Assembly (NCBI RefSeq): GCF_000499845.2 | Contig: NC_023749.2 | Span: forward strand, 42,306,658-42,370,657 | DNA length: 64,000 nt | Origin: Phaseolus vulgaris | Lineage: Eukaryota > Streptophyta > Magnoliopsida > Fabales > Fabaceae | Direction: 5' to 3' | Part shown: positions 52,434 through 64,000 of the stretch, piece after piece | Layout of the letters: every line of letters begins with the position of its first letter | Position numbering within the stretch: position 1 is the first letter of the stretch | The notes under the pieces: model-generated | What the model saw: the letters and a program-made list of their open reading frames with translations, nothing else | What the model was told of the DNA's origin: nothing | Databases searched by the model: none | Made by a program: the position numbers and the translations under genes

Positions 52434-52915
52434 TGCCCCCCAAGTTGGAGAGAATTCGACCTCGAATTTAGAATTCTTGCAACTAACATAGTTAGTTTGT
52501 TCACATATAAGATATTGCGAGGTGTGGAATGTGAAGTAAACTTATGTTTAATCATTTTTTGGAGTTTGGATGGTATGGTTCTAGTTACATGTAATGTTTG
52601 TAGAGAATGTGTAGGATCAAAGGTAATTTGGAGTGAAAAACTTCTTATAAGGTGTAAACCTTTAGAAGAATTTTGAAAAATATTCCCAACTTTCTCTAAC
52701 AAATGTTGCATGTAATTATAGTTATGAAGAAATAAACAAGAGAAGGAAAGAAAGTATCGTAGTGTGCCGGTAGTTTTTATTTTTGGACAAATCAACATTA
52801 CGATTTTCACCACGTTTGGTGAGGTGATGAACCCCGTTTTATTATTTTCGTCATTTTTTTCATTTTTCATTTTTTCTTGGTCTTGATTTACCTCTTTTAT
52901 CATTATGGTTCATTT
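52434..52915 (-). other. Element F post-gag spacer
   Basis: Minus-strand codons after gag (KTGFITSPN) parallel the post-gag reading of A (DMGLILSPP) and lead to the polypurine tract (CTCTCCAACTTGGGGGG). There is no protease, RT or integrase motif. An open stretch of 190 codons here (52903-52331) extends into the LTR and is not a recognisable protein. Confidence 0.55.
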
Positions 52916-53930
52916 ATTTGGCAATTAGTAGTAATGCGCCCAAAATATAGACATTTAAAGCATTTTTTACTTGAGGTTTTGGTGGGTGATTTAGGAGTAG
53001 AAGGTTTATGATGTGGGGTGGTTTCTTTTGAGAAATTGGAAGGAGAATTTTGGTTTTGAAATTTGTTTTTCCCTTCCCAGATGATTAGTAAAAGTCATCA
53101 TTATGATTATTTTTAAAAGAATTTTTCAAAACTTGTGATTCAACTTTGATCACTAGGTGAACCAATTTTTCCAAAGAAGTATACTCATATAATTCTACAA
53201 CATCTTGCATTTCTCGCCGTAATCCACTCACAAATATAGTAATATTTGACTCTTCACTTTCATGCATACTAATTTTAGTCAAAGTTACTTCCAAATCTTT
53301 AAAATACTCGTCTACACTCCTAGATCCTTGTTGAATTCGTTGGAGCTTCAACAAGAGTTTCTTCCTATAGCAAGGAGGAATAAACCACACGCACATGCAT
53401 AAGTTTAAATTACTCCAAGAGACCATGATTGGCCTCTTGTTTCACTCAATGTCTATTACAGTTTGATGCCACCATTGAATGGAATGGTCTAAAAATGCTA
53501 AGGAAGCTAACCTAACTTTTTGGTCCTCTTCGACCTCATACACATTAAAGATTTGTTCTACTTTGGCTTCCCATTCTAAATACAAATTAGGGTCATTTCC
53601 CCCACTAAAACTAGGTAACTTTACAAAATGAAAAGAATTATTTGGTTGTTGTTGGTGTTGATGGCGCCGTTCTTCAAATTTGTGCACTCTCCAATCTTGT
53701 TCTTGACTCCGATAGTGCATATGATGTCTAATAGCTCTTCTAGGCTCCCATCTACTTTCTCTAGTTTGTCTCTCTTGCGCTTCTTTTAATATTTGCAATC
53801 TTTCCACTAGTTGTCTTATTTCCTCGTCTTTGTGGGTCATTTGTCTCTTGGCATCCACAAGCTCCCCCAAATGATTTTCCTTTTGAGGTGATTGTGACTT
53901 TGAAGATTCTCCTAAATACAAATGAGCCAT
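52916..53930 (-). pseudogene. Element F gag pseudogene
   Basis: Minus-strand start at 53930 (MAHLYLG). Coiled coil (LGELVDAKRQMTHKDEEIRQL), then the gag core LPSFSGGNDPNLYLEWEAKVEQIF and QWWHQ. One in-frame stop (TGA after VIDIE, about 53442) separates this from VSWSNLNLC, VDEYFKDLE and RREMQDVVELYEY; another stop follows DDFY (53085). The knuckle reads CFKCLYFGRITTNC, its His replaced by Arg. It is more decayed than element A gag. Confidence 0.75.
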
Positions 53931-54868
53931 AATTTTGCACAAGGAAACAAACAATTAGTGAAATTTTAATTTAAAACCTCACTCACGTGTATCACTCAAG
54001 AAAGATTCGCACTCTAAAAGGTCTACACTTGGTAGCAACACCTCAAGTGAAAGATGACACAGCTCTTACACTTGCTCACCAAAGATCCCCACAACAAAAC
54101 TTAAGAAAGATTTGAAAGACAAGCAAAAAAAACTTAAAAGAAAGATAGCTAAACCAAATTGGAATTAAGATAATGACAAAACTTTAAGGCAAACAAGAAA
54201 AGCACGAATGAAGACTCAAAGACACTTACTTAAACTTTAAACTATGAAGTTTTAATTTTCTTAGAAATTGTAAAAGAAAGAAGGATAAAATTCCACAAAT
54301 ATGAAAACAATTTGCCACATAAAAAGAATCATCCTTTCAGTAATTTTGAACTTGAAAAGTGAATTACACTAACTTTTTTTTTTCTTTGCTTTTGTTTTAT
54401 GGATTCAAAATGTCCATAATATTGGCATGCATATTTTAATTCACTTTCAATTTTCACAAATAAATTGGGATTCAATTCATATGATCACTTGAATTCTTTG
54501 TTTGGAAATAAATTGACTTCTACTCAAACAAACTTCTAGTTGCTTTTAGTTCTTCACAATTAAAATAAAAATAAGTAGAAAGGATTTACAGACTCCTAGA
54601 ACACTAAGAACATAAGACTCAAGCAAATGAGGTAAGGAAGAAAAATTGACACAAAAAAATTCAAAAGCAGAATTTAAAGTGCTTAATGAATAAAAAGCGG
54701 AATTGTAAATGACATGAATTTAAAGGAGAAAAAGAAAGGTGCTGAATTGTAAAGCGGAAATTAAATTGCTTGAAGGTAAAAGCAAGAAATGAAATGTGTT
54801 GAAAAATTAAAGGCAAAACTCAACTCAAAAAAGATAAGCACAATTAGAACCATGCTTTGATTACCAAA
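53931..54868 (-). other. Element F leader and primer-binding site
   Basis: AT-rich leader. The minus-strand site TTTGGTAATCAAAGCATGG next to the LTR resembles the initiator-Met site. No gene seen. Confidence 0.6.
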
Positions 54869-55882
54869 TGATGTGAGTTGATTTTAGACTTGCACATTTT
54901 ATTGGTTGCTCTTTGTTTATGATTTTAGATTTAGCAATTTAAGGTGAGAACCCTAAGAAGATTTCCACTGGACACGAACTTGACGAAGTGGTTAAGTAAG
55001 TGTGAAGGTCACTTCAGAAGGGCAAAAAGAAAAGACAATTATAAGGTGACAAATGATGTAGTAGAATTAGAGATAAGGAACAACTAAAGAGAACCAACAA
55101 TTTAAAGACAACATAAAGGAACATAGAGGAAGGGGAATGGAAGGTGCAAAAAGGAATTGAAAAGGGGAACAAATGAAGAGAACTTATTGGGAGAAAGGAA
55201 GTGACGCCACTTGGAGTAGAGGGTCTCCAAGATGAGTGATGCAAGAGTCGCCACTTGAGATATTACCCACCCAAGATAAGACCCAAAGCCGCCACTTGGG
55301 ATATTACCCACCAGAGATAAGACCCAAATAACTCAGAGCACTCAAACTCACAAATTCACTCAAGCAGAGTTTCTCTGCTTCCAATTTCAAGTTGAAACTA
55401 CATGAGGCAAGACACCCTATTTATAGGAAAGGGTGCCTTGGTGGGCAAGATGGGTGAAGGGTAGAAAAGGCAAGGGAGAAGGGCTGCCTACGGTGTTGAC
55501 CATGGTCAAAACCACACCTTTAGGCATAGCTTCTAGAAAGTAGGTTAAAAACCCTAATTTTAGGTGCCTTGTCTTGAAACAATGGGCTTAGTTCAAGCCC
55601 ATTTCGCTAAGTACACTCCATTTTATGCTATGTGAACCTACTCTAGCCTATTTTTCTATTTGGACCCCATACAAGTGAGCCTAAATTATTTACAAATATG
55701 TTTTTATCTTTTAAAAAGACCAGAAGAAAGAACAGTTGATGTTCTAGTCTATGCTAGTTCTTCTTCTACTGAGGTCCGTCTAATATTTGGTGGGGTCTTG
55801 ACTTGATTGCTGAGATGACTGGTCACAATGTGAATTGTCTCTTGAGTCCTTGGTCATCTTTTTGGCTACTTGGATTGTATCA
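54869..55882 (-). repeat. 5' LTR of element F
   Basis: On the minus strand it starts TGATACAATCCAAG and ends CAACTCACATCA. A TATA element (CCTATAAATAGGGTG, minus) lies at about 55420. Its first 135 bp recur at 52298-52433, with several differences. Confidence 0.8.
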
Positions 55883-56439
55883 TTCAAGAGTGTAAAAAAA
55901 CTTCTTTAAACTTTAATCAAATGGTCAAAGCATTTAATTTAAGAACCAAAAGCAGTTAGAATCATTTAAAACAAATTAAAGTCATTTAACAGAATTCTGT
56001 TAAGGTTTTCAGAAAATCAACCGATTGAAATCACGAGTCAACCCATTGAATTGGCTTGACAGCAAAGTCAAATAAATTCAAGCTTTTTCAAATCTTATTC
56101 AAAATACACTAAATGTAAAACAACCGGTTGAATAGTCATTTCAATAGATTGAATTTTCATTTTCTTTAGATAACATATATTTTTCAAAAGGATTAAAATT
56201 CATTTAACCTTGGATCATCACAAGAAATGGATTAACAAATTCAACTACTTATAGACACACACAACCAGTAGAGAGGATCTTCATGCATTCCACCTGGATT
56301 TGGAGACATCAAAGCACCTTGTTCAACAGATAGAATAGATCCAAAGAGTACTGATATTTTTATTTTTAGTTTTCAACCCCATGAAGTTGCCTAAACTTTT
56401 GATCTTCTTTTTTTATTACTAGCTAGTGTTCACAAGGTG

Positions 56440-57296
56440 TTTTAGTCTGGTTCTGCTCCAGACAAAGGGTTTTCTTCAATGAACTCCTCAAAAGATTTTT
56501 TGAAGGAGAAAAAGTTTATTTTAATGTCCGGTTCAGGTTCAGACAAAAGGTTTGTATAAAGTAAATCATCACAAGATTGTTTGAAGGAGAAAGAGTTTAT
56601 TTTAATGTCTAGTTCAGGTTTAGACAAAGAATTTTCTTGAAGTTTTAGATTACAAAACTAGAGTTTCAAAAATTTATTTTACATGGAAAGAAGAGTGAGT
56701 ATCAATGGAATTGTTATCCTGATTTTTGGAACAAACTTTATCATTGGAAGAACTTTCAAAAAATTGTTCTTCCTAACTATGAGCATAAAAATTTAAAGGA
56801 TATGGAGATATAGGTAGAATATCTTTATTAGGAAGGGAAGATATAAGAGAGGGAGAAGGAAAAGAAGTTTTAAGTGTGTAAGATGGTACAATAGAATCAA
56901 CAAAAGAAACTTTTTGAGAAGTCTTCTCCCTAGAGTGTGATTTAGATGAATAACCTTCCCTTTTGGAATCCTTCCTAGTGTAGAAGGAGCTAGAATATTG
57001 CTTCACAATATAGGAATTATAGGATACCTCTTTATTTGGAGAATACGGTTGCTTATAAAGTTCAGTGTTTGGATAATACCCTTCCTCGTGTCTACCCCAA
57101 AGTCTATGTGAAATGTCTCCATATTTACTCCTAGACCTGTGTGTTTTACTTACCTGAATTTGTTTATATTGTATAAGGAGTTCCTTTATCACAGAAAGGT
57201 TTTTGGTTTGTTGGTCTAGTTGGAAACGGATATCATGTTGAGTTTGAGCATGTATAATGTCATGAACACCATACTAATTAAATTATCCACTCATGG
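56440..57296 (-). pseudogene. Element J gag-like pseudogene with 27-residue repeats
   Basis: Minus strand. The likely start at 57296 (MSG) is followed by two early stops, then QHDIRFQLDQQTKN and a frame from 57192 with Arg/Ser/Tyr-rich, Lys-rich content. The distal frame (56627-56442) contains two and a bit copies of a 27-residue unit (S.PE.DIKIN.FSFK.S, then L), encoded by 81-bp DNA repeats at about 56500 and 56581. I do not recognise a zinc knuckle. Assignment to gag rests on its place after an LTR and leader, and is tentative. Confidence 0.4.
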
Positions 57297-57299
57297 TTG

Positions 57300-59506
57300 A
57301 TTGTAAAAAACTTTTCACAACTGTTTGAAAGAAATAACAAGAGTGAATACGAAAAAAAAGTCAAAGTAAGAGAATTTGGTAAAACAATATTATGGGTGGA
57401 GTTTAGTAAAGGAAGTAAAAGTGAGAAAGTTTCAACTTCACTCCCATGAAAGTGAGGTGATTCACAAGGACTTCTTAAGTACCAAGACTTTCCTAGCTAG
57501 AGCTTACCTTAAAGATATCTCAAAAAAAATTTCAAAAGAAAATTTCAAAATAATTTTGGAAAACAAGAAAAAAATTATGTGTATATGGAAATGCTCTTAA
57601 AAATCAAAGAAAGATTATTTAAACACAAGAAAATGAACACCCTAAGGTATCACATAAACGTATAAAGCAAGAAAAAGAAATAAAAGAAGAAAATATTAAA
57701 GACAACAAGAAGAAATGCAAATGTTAGGCGAGACCTGTGGTGATAGTGCAATGAACACTGAGAGCTCACTGACACACTAATGCACGAAAAATATTACAAA
57801 GTTTAGTGGGATTTCTTATTGGAGCATTTTTCCAAACAACGAAAAAGAAAAGAAATTACTCAAGCAAAAATGTAAAAGACACAAAATTCTGTGATACAAA
57901 ATTACAAGTGAAATCAAAAGTGTTTAGTAAATCTGTAAATGAAGTGTGTTGATTTTATTGCTTTGAAATGATGTAGTCTGAAAAGGTTTCTATGGGACCC
58001 CTTTTCCGCTTCTTAGTAGATAGTCTAGACAACCATAGTAGAATTCCCAAGAAAGTTGAACCACCCCACTTCTTGACGGAAGCCAAAAAAAAAAAAAGCA
58101 AGAAAAGCTCAAATTTAAAAAGTTAAACTCAAAGAACATAAGATGCAAAAAAAAAAAAAAACGAATGGAGAGCCAATAAAAGAGAAGCAAGGCAACCAAG
58201 AAAAAATCAGCCCAAGCAAAAGAACTTAAGAAAAAATTAAAATAAAAATTCTAGAGGGGGATGGCAGGGATTGTTTCAGAATCCATATGTATTTTTTCAC
58301 AAAGCTTTGGAATCTGAAATTTTTATTGTATATTCTGAGCTCAAAAAGGAACAAAATGCCACAAATTTGAGGACAAATAGATATATATATACATAGAGAA
58401 ACAAATCAACGAAACTTGTAAAAACGCAAACAGTTTACCAGCCAAGGAGATCTGGTTTTAGAACTGGCAGATTGGATTGTAAAATTTATGGTAATTTTTA
58501 TATAGAAAATTTTAATATGAAATTTTAACTAGAGATAGGTAAGATATGAAAAGAGATATGGTAAAATTTTCAGGCTAAATCACCAAGGGAATTAGGTGCA
58601 TAAAATTTAAAACCGAGAGCAAAACTTTTCACAAGATTTGGATACGAATTGAGGTCACATAAATTTTCAAAACTGAATGTAAAGCATAAAATTATGGAAA
58701 CTGAATAGAAACCTAATGGAAGCAAGAACAATGGACAAAGTTCTCAAGAAACAGTGAGAAAAAAATGCACGAACGCACCAAGGAACGAATAGCAAGTGAG
58801 TATACTCAAGACTAGGCAACACAAGATAAACCACACGAAAAATTAAGCAAAACAGAAGCAAAACTTTAAGCAAACAGTTTGTCTGCACTAGAGAATTTTA
58901 TCAAACACATTGTAGACAACACTAACACATGAATTATGATAGTGACAAACATAAGAAATATTTCAACATGACAATGGACATGCAAGAATTAGGAACACTA
59001 AACAACACCTAAACACACACATACACTGAATTAAACACAACAAAGAACAAGAAACACAAGATGAAAGAATAAAAAATAGCAAGAACATCACAGTTTGGTA
59101 AGGTGATGTGCGGACAGTATGGACTTGATTTTAAGAGAAAATATACCGACAAAACTCAAGATAAACCAAGGGAATCACATACAATACATATTAATTGGTA
59201 TAAGATGAAAGAAAACTTGATGAATGTTTCACAAATGCAAGAAACAACAAGAACAAATGAAGAACAATAAGGTTAGGCAGTGGAACTCACCAGAATGTAT
59301 TTGATGAATGTGGCACTGAATTTAAACGATGAAAACTTGATGTTCAAGCAGTGGAAAAGAATTATAAACAATAGAAACTGATTTTAAACGGTGGATATTG
59401 AAGAAAACATGAAGAACATTCAAGAACAAGTGTTGAAACAGAAGAAAAAAAATTGTAGTGTTTTGACTTAGCTTGGCCGAAGGATTTTTGTGTTTTCTGA
59501 TCCACC
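57300..59506 (-). other. Element J leader, no gene recognised
   Basis: A-rich on the plus strand with two poly(A) runs (58087-58099, 58147-58161). Small frames here have no domain that I know. Confidence 0.45.
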
Positions 59507-59975
59507 TGATGCAATCCAAGCTCTTGAATGGATAATGCAACAGACGGTTAAGAGGTACTAGGTTTTGGGAGTTTGATGGTGCAATGAAGGGGAAGGAGGT
59601 TTGCCCAACCTTTCTAGGTTAATTAGGCCAAAAAGGCTCACTAGCAAGAGAGATTTGAGAGAGAATGATTGTTCCAATTTAGAACTCTTCATTCATTTAA
59701 TTGCAAATCTGAATACATGGATGGATTGTAGGGTATTTATAGATGAAGGTAGCTTGCTCCTCAAGCTACCATGAATCTAGTTAAGTAGACTTAACTATGG
59801 TGAGTATGGTGGATTAAGGAAGTCATGTGCACTATTCTAAGGTTCTCTAGAAGCCTTTACTTGTGTGACAAGTTTAGGGTTTCTAGAGTATCCTTATTTC
59901 ATCTATAAAATATTCTAAGTGAAAATATAAATCCTATGCCAGTTATTTCTACTATTGATACAGATAGTTCATTTG
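59507..59975 (-). repeat. LTR of element J
   Basis: The inner edge reads TGATGCAATCC on the plus strand (minus GGATTGCATCA). A TATA element TCTATAAATACCC lies on the minus strand at about 59738. The outer edge is not certain; T-rich sequence leads directly into Tat fragment H. Confidence 0.5.
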
Positions 59976-59984
59976 TCTTTTATT

Positions 59985-60760
59985 CTTGTGTATGGTGACT
60001 TTGGATGGTCCTCTTGTAGGGTTCACTGGAGATCAGGTAGCATTTCACGACTATGTAGAGGTACGCACAACCTTACGAACATCAAAGTGATGAATACTAC
60101 TACAATGAAGTATATAATAGTCAACACTTTATCTTCTTACAATTTACTTTTTGAACAACCATCACTGAATAAGTTAGGTGCAGTGGTCTCCATTTGGCAC
60201 CAAAAGTTGAAGTTACCATCCCTAACGAAAAGGTAAGATAGATAATTAAAAGTAGCCCATAAGTGCTATGACAACAACTTAAGAACCCACAGGGGAACAT
60301 ATGTTATAACTATCTGTATAGGGGTGCCAGACATCGAGACCGACTATTGAGAGGTTCAAAGCGAGAGGTGTCCCAAGCCCATCGAAGAAGTATGAGAAAT
60401 AGAGTTAGAAGGAAGAAAATTCAAGATTGGCGCATCTTTGGAAGAAAATATGGAAACCATGTTGAAGAAGACATTATCCCACAACATAGACACTTTTGCA
60501 TGGTCAGCCGCAGATATGCCCCATATTGACCCCGACTTCTTATGCCACCACTTGACGATAGAAACGAGTGTCAAGTCGGTGGTGCAAAAAAGGAGAAAGT
60601 TCAATGAGGAGAAACACTTGGTTATGAAGGAAGAAACTTAGAAGCTGGTGGAAGCCAATCACATCAGGGAAATCCAGTATCCTTAGTGGTTAACGAATGT
60701 AGTGATGGTGAAGAAATCAAATGGAAAGTGGAGGATGTGTATGAACTTTATGGATCTAAA
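59985..60760 (+). pseudogene. Tat fragment H: protease end to start of RT
   Basis: The conceptual protein matches B between GFAGDQV and RMCVDFTDL: GFTGDQVA, YIIVNTLSSYNLL, PSLNKLGAVVS, FAWSAADMPHIDPDFLCHHL, RRKFNEEKH, ANHIREIQYP and KSNGKWRMCM. It has stops and frameshifts. It ends at about 60760, within the codons before the first RT motif, where an LTR begins. Confidence 0.75.
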
Positions 60761-61435
60761 GAATATTAACTTTATTTTGGGCTTGTATTTAGGTCATTTC
60801 CTTGGGCCATGTTTTGGGCCAATTAGAGTTGGATGTAAATAAATAAATAAAAAAAAGTCTAACTAGTGTTACAATTGAACCTCCTTGGACCCAATGCAAC
60901 TCTAGACCATCTAGGATGCACAAATAAATTACTAGAGTGCAAATAGAAAGCATGGAGTGGCAAGGAAGGCACGAAGGTCCACATTTCATCCCCTCAATGG
61001 AGAGGATTCCCACCAATACCAAAAGGCCATTTGTATTCATGGGAGTGGAAAGGGTTCTCTCCAATTATAGGAGGACACTTGTCAACCTCTAATTTGCGAG
61101 GATTTGCTCCAATTAGAGAGAGTCATTTGTCCTTCTATGAGTGAAGAGTTTTTAGAATTAAAACATACATCTTGGCTACCCATAGAACTATAAATACAAG
61201 TGCTAGCTCCCTTGTAAATTAGCTTAGAATTGATTAAATAATTGTTGTCCAAATTTGTGCACATCTTGTCTTCTTTGCTCATTCTTTGCTAGCACTTGTT
61301 TTGTGTCTAGCTTAGAATCTCTTTGGAGTTGACCTAACCTCTCTTAAGCTTCATTATCATTCTCCATACACCAATAACTCACAGTTTCTTTCACTCATTT
61401 TATCCACCAATAACTCACAGCTAGGATTTCATCAA
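60761..61435 (+). repeat. LTR of element I, with primer site and leader to about 61790
   Basis: It ends GGATTTCATCA at 61435, two bases before TGGTATCTAAAGCC, an initiator-Met-type primer site as in element C. It has a TATA-like CTATAAATAC at about 61190. CCAATAACTCACAG occurs twice, 37 bp apart (61371, 61408). The left edge lacks a clear TG and is approximate. The T-rich leader continues to about 61790, then unrelated sequence follows. Confidence 0.6.
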
Positions 61436-61790
61436 TTGGTATCTAAAGCCTTGGTTGTCTTCAAGAGATAATTTGTTCTAGCTTGTATTTTTCTTTTTCT
61501 TTTTTCTGTCTTGTTTACTCATTGTTTTTAGTGTCTTGAATTTGTTTTTGTTTTATTGCCACCATTTATTTCTTTTTTTGCTTGGTTTAATCGGTTCAAA
61601 TAGCTTATCTTCCTTGAACCATCTATATTAGTGTTTAGGAGTTGTTTTTATGTTTGCTTGTGTCCTTTTGAATTTTATTTATTTTTTAGTCTTATTTCAT
61701 TTGCATTTTGTAAAAATTGTTTATATTGGTTGCATTTTCATTTTATTTCTAGTTGTCTAAAGTCATGTTTTTTCAAATAATTAGTACTAC

Positions 61791-62430
61791 ATGACCAAAT
61801 GGTCAAAATAAAAAGACTCTCCGAGGTTAAACGATCATCGGATAAAAAAAGTTAATTCAAGATTAAAACATTGTGAAATTAATGCAATTTATTCTCAAGG
61901 AAAAAAGGAACTTTATAAACATAGTGAATACATAATATAAAAAACATATATTACATATTCTAGGGATCAACAAGTTTCTATCTACAACATTTTTCTCTAA
62001 AATAAATTGGTTTACATTTGTGGAAGGGGAAAATGTAAGGCCAAGTGTATCGCCTTAATAAAACCCTCGGCATATCCTCCCAATCCCACTTCATCTAGTT
62101 AAGCATTGTCAACTTTAAGATTTACATCCTTTTGACACATTTGATTTTATTCCTCTTGAAAGCGATTGTTTTTCTCATCAAGCTCTTTTAGTTTCTCTTT
62201 TAAGAGTGTTGGCATCTTCAATATTTTCTTTAAAAAGCCCCAACTTAGCTTCCAAATTCTTCATATTTCCCTCACTTTGCACAATTTCTAGGGATTGAGA
62301 TGAAAGAGTCACCTCTACCTTGACTTTTTTTCTTTAAAAGGTCTTATACTTCCATCAGTCATTCGAATAACATTGGCAAAATTTGCTCCTTTAACCAAGA
62401 GTATATCACATATGGCCTTATTGTTAATTT
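61791..62430 (-). pseudogene. Possible Tat antisense-frame remnant (coiled-coil part)
   Basis: On the minus strand around 62330-62030 the broken codons are rich in Glu, Lys and Leu with heptad spacing (EKLKELDEKNNRFQ, for example) and end in an acidic/aromatic tail. This resembles the C-terminal part of the antisense gene of B. It may belong to the same old element as H. The match is in character, not firm sequence identity. Confidence 0.35.
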
Positions 62431-63792
62431 AACATAAAGGTGATGGATTGGAGAATCCATGGAGTGACAACGGAATTAACGATGTTTTGCACCGAAAATG
62501 AAATTATTTGATGAAGTTTTCAACTCATACAACTTAATCTTCTTATGTGTATATGTATGTATGTGAGAGCTAGTATTCGTGATAACCATACTTTGTAATT
62601 TACTTTTTGGATAACATTTCCTCAAAATAAATAGTATTTAATAAATTTTCTCGTTTGTAAAATGATAATCATTATAAAATTGAAAATTTGTAATTATTTA
62701 TATATTAATTATAACTTTTTTATTTTAAGTATTACTTTTGTATGTATTATTTAAATTAAGTAATTAATAAAATTATTTAAAATTAATCAATATATTTACT
62801 ACTTTATCCCTTTTAAAGAGACTCGCTATACTCATTAAATTAATCAATATAATTATTTAAAAGTTAAATTGTATATTTAGACCTTTAACATTGTTAAATA
62901 TATCTTCTTTTTATATATGCCTCTATTATTTGTAATTTTTACAATCATCGTAACGTTAAAAGAAATCATAATGATATAAAGATTAAATATTGCATTTTTT
63001 AAGTCTTACATTTATATAGATTACAACTTTAAATTTATTGAAGAAGCTGCCATTTTTAAATATGTATATTATATCTACTGAGATTTTGATTTTTAAAATG
63101 GCATTTCTAAATTGTCTGATAGAAACAACATAATGAAAATAACACTAAATGCAATTAGTATTACTGTTAATTTTTTTTTTTATCGGCAATAATTACTGTT
63201 ACACATACACAAACACAAAAATATTAACCTACCAACCTTAAACAAAAATTTAAAAAATTGAAATGCTTAAATAAATTGAAAGCAAAACATACCGATTCTA
63301 GTGGAGAGAACAAGCAGAACAAACAGAATTGAAGAGAACATATTCATCTTAATTTGATTTTAAATTATTGCACTCCTTCCTTACCTAATGATTTGATATG
63401 AAGTTTTTGAAAGAAACACATATATATAGATTGATAAAAATATATAAATAGATAGATAGATAGGTAATAATGGCTTATTGTGAAGAAAATATTATGGGAA
63501 TCTTCCTTTAGAGAAAATTTACTCTCCAAATAAAAATTACAAGAAAAACATTAATTATCAATTAATTTAAAATTCAAAAATAATTAAAAACTACTTTATA
63601 GATTTTTATTAATAATAGAATCTACTTTATTAATAAATTTAAATTATTTTTTAAAGTAGCATTATATTTATTAATTATTATAAGTATTAGTAAAAATAAA
63701 ATACCTTCTATTTTCAATTAAAACAAATGATAAATTAAATACATTCCTATTAAAGTAAAAAATTATACATAATTATAAGGTAATTTTCATCA
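62431..63792. other. AT-rich DNA, one possible exon only
   Basis: Very AT-rich. Apart from the small exon candidate at 63293-63347 I see nothing I can name. Confidence 0.5.
63293..63347 (-). CDS. Possible orphan first exon encoding a signal peptide
   Basis: Minus strand: an ATG at 63347 opens 18 codons (MNMFSSILFVLLVLSTRI) forming a hydrophobic, signal-peptide-like segment, followed after one more base by GTATGT, a good 5' splice site. A TATATATA run lies about 75 bases upstream (63419-63431). A tiny first exon with a phase-1 intron inside or just after the signal peptide is the layout of plant cysteine-rich peptide genes such as defensins. I could not find a Cys-rich second exon in the 900 bases downstream, so this may be a relic or chance. 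Confidence 0.25.
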
Positions 63793-64000
63793 TGTAACAC
63801 CCCATAATTTACATATAACTATTACAATACCGGTTCTACATATTTCTATACAAGCTTACAGTTTTTCAAAATATTCCTAATACGTGATTAGGACATATAG
63901 AAATACAAATATTTACAATATAAGTTTCAAAATCAACGCCTTAAAACTCTTCTGATCCTCAGACACATGTAAGATCATCTGCTCGTGTACGTAGTACAGT
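63793..64000. other. Possible repeat terminus at the window edge
   Basis: TGTAACACCCCATAATTTAC begins a slightly less AT-rich stretch that runs off the window. TGTAACACCCC is a common start (or, reversed, end) of plant LTRs. There is no partner in view. Confidence 0.25.

Larger units (their letters stand above)
52298..55882 (-). mobile_element. Element F: gag-only Ty3/gypsy element in the E1 LTR
   Basis: Minus orientation. The 5' LTR is 54869-55882 (1014 bp); a primer site follows (minus TTTGGTAATCAAAGCATGG); then leader, gag, a 0.5-kb spacer, a polypurine tract (minus AACTTGGGGGGCA, 52434-52446) and the first 136 bp of the 3' LTR (52298-52433). The rest of the 3' LTR is deleted. There is no pol; the spacer after gag resembles that of element A. 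Confidence 0.8.
51701..56328 (-). repeat. 5' LTR of copia element E1, split by element F
   Basis: The inner end is TGTTAGAATT at 51701, beside the primer site (minus TTGGCATCAAGAGCC); the outer end is GTTCAACA at 56328 (minus TGTTGAAC). It is interrupted from about 52298 to 55882 by the gypsy element F. The two halves (51701-52297, 55883-56328) match corresponding halves of the E2 LTRs. Confidence 0.75.
56329..59975 (-). mobile_element. Element J: degraded gypsy-type element, 5' half
   Basis: Minus orientation: an LTR at about 59507-59975, a decayed primer site (minus GGTGGATCAGAAAAC), a long A-rich leader on the plus strand (57300-59506), a gag pseudogene (57296-56440) and then the outer end of the E1 LTR. 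I see no pol. E1 probably inserted into J, removing or displacing the rest. Confidence 0.5.

Noticed and set aside
1..64000. tRNA, rRNA or other structured RNA genes
   Set aside because: None recognised on either strand; primer-binding sites resemble tRNA ends but are only short complements.

Overview
This is plant nuclear DNA from a repeat-rich, probably pericentromeric or heterochromatic region. The LTR retrotransposon families, their primer-binding sites, GT-AG introns and one EF-hand gene of the plant KIC/PBP1 type all point to a dicot. I think a legume (Phaseoleae) is likely, but that rests on the general look of the repeats and not on a search. I see no prokaryotic features, rRNA, tRNA or CRISPR.

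Most of the window is a nest of LTR retrotransposons. From left to right: (A) the right part of a gag-only Ty3/gypsy element (1-3334) that sits in an antisense Ty1/copia relic (G, 3335-4130); (T1) an old, stop-riddled Tat-lineage gypsy element running from 4131 to 20582, split by two later insertions, A2 (8969-13424, perfect 5-bp target duplication AATTA) and C (15149-20401, near-perfect duplication); (B) a young, nearly complete Tat element (20583-32680) with 786-bp LTRs that differ at only 4 sites. B carries gag-protease, RT, a decayed RNase H plus a second (archaeal-type) RNase H, integrase, a hairpin-rich tandem array and an antisense gene.

From 32681 to about 39780 is AT-rich DNA with two CACTA-type transposon ends, some LTR fragments and the only convincing host gene, an intronless single-EF-hand calcium-binding protein (35391-35726). 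From 39783 to 56328 is a pile of minus-strand Ty1/copia elements (E3, E2, E1). It is broken by two solo LTRs, each with a perfect 5-bp target duplication (42728-43626 and 49549-50827), and by a minus-strand gag-only gypsy element F (52298-55882). The right end holds another degraded gypsy element (J), a Tat pol fragment (H), an LTR (I) and AT-rich DNA with a possible orphan signal-peptide exon.

Few elements here could move by themselves. A and F have gag but no pol; C has lost RT and RNase H and its integrase catalytic residues; T1, E1, E2, E3 and J are pseudogenes. B is closest to autonomous but has a one-base frameshift in protease. The most interesting object is the antisense gene inside B. 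Its sequence supports a leader exon, two introns with GT-AG ends, an 818-codon reading frame and a poly(A) signal, all on the strand opposite gag-pol. I did not find a clearly new biological system; that antisense gene and a 10-bp palindrome that recurs throughout the copia family are the best leads.
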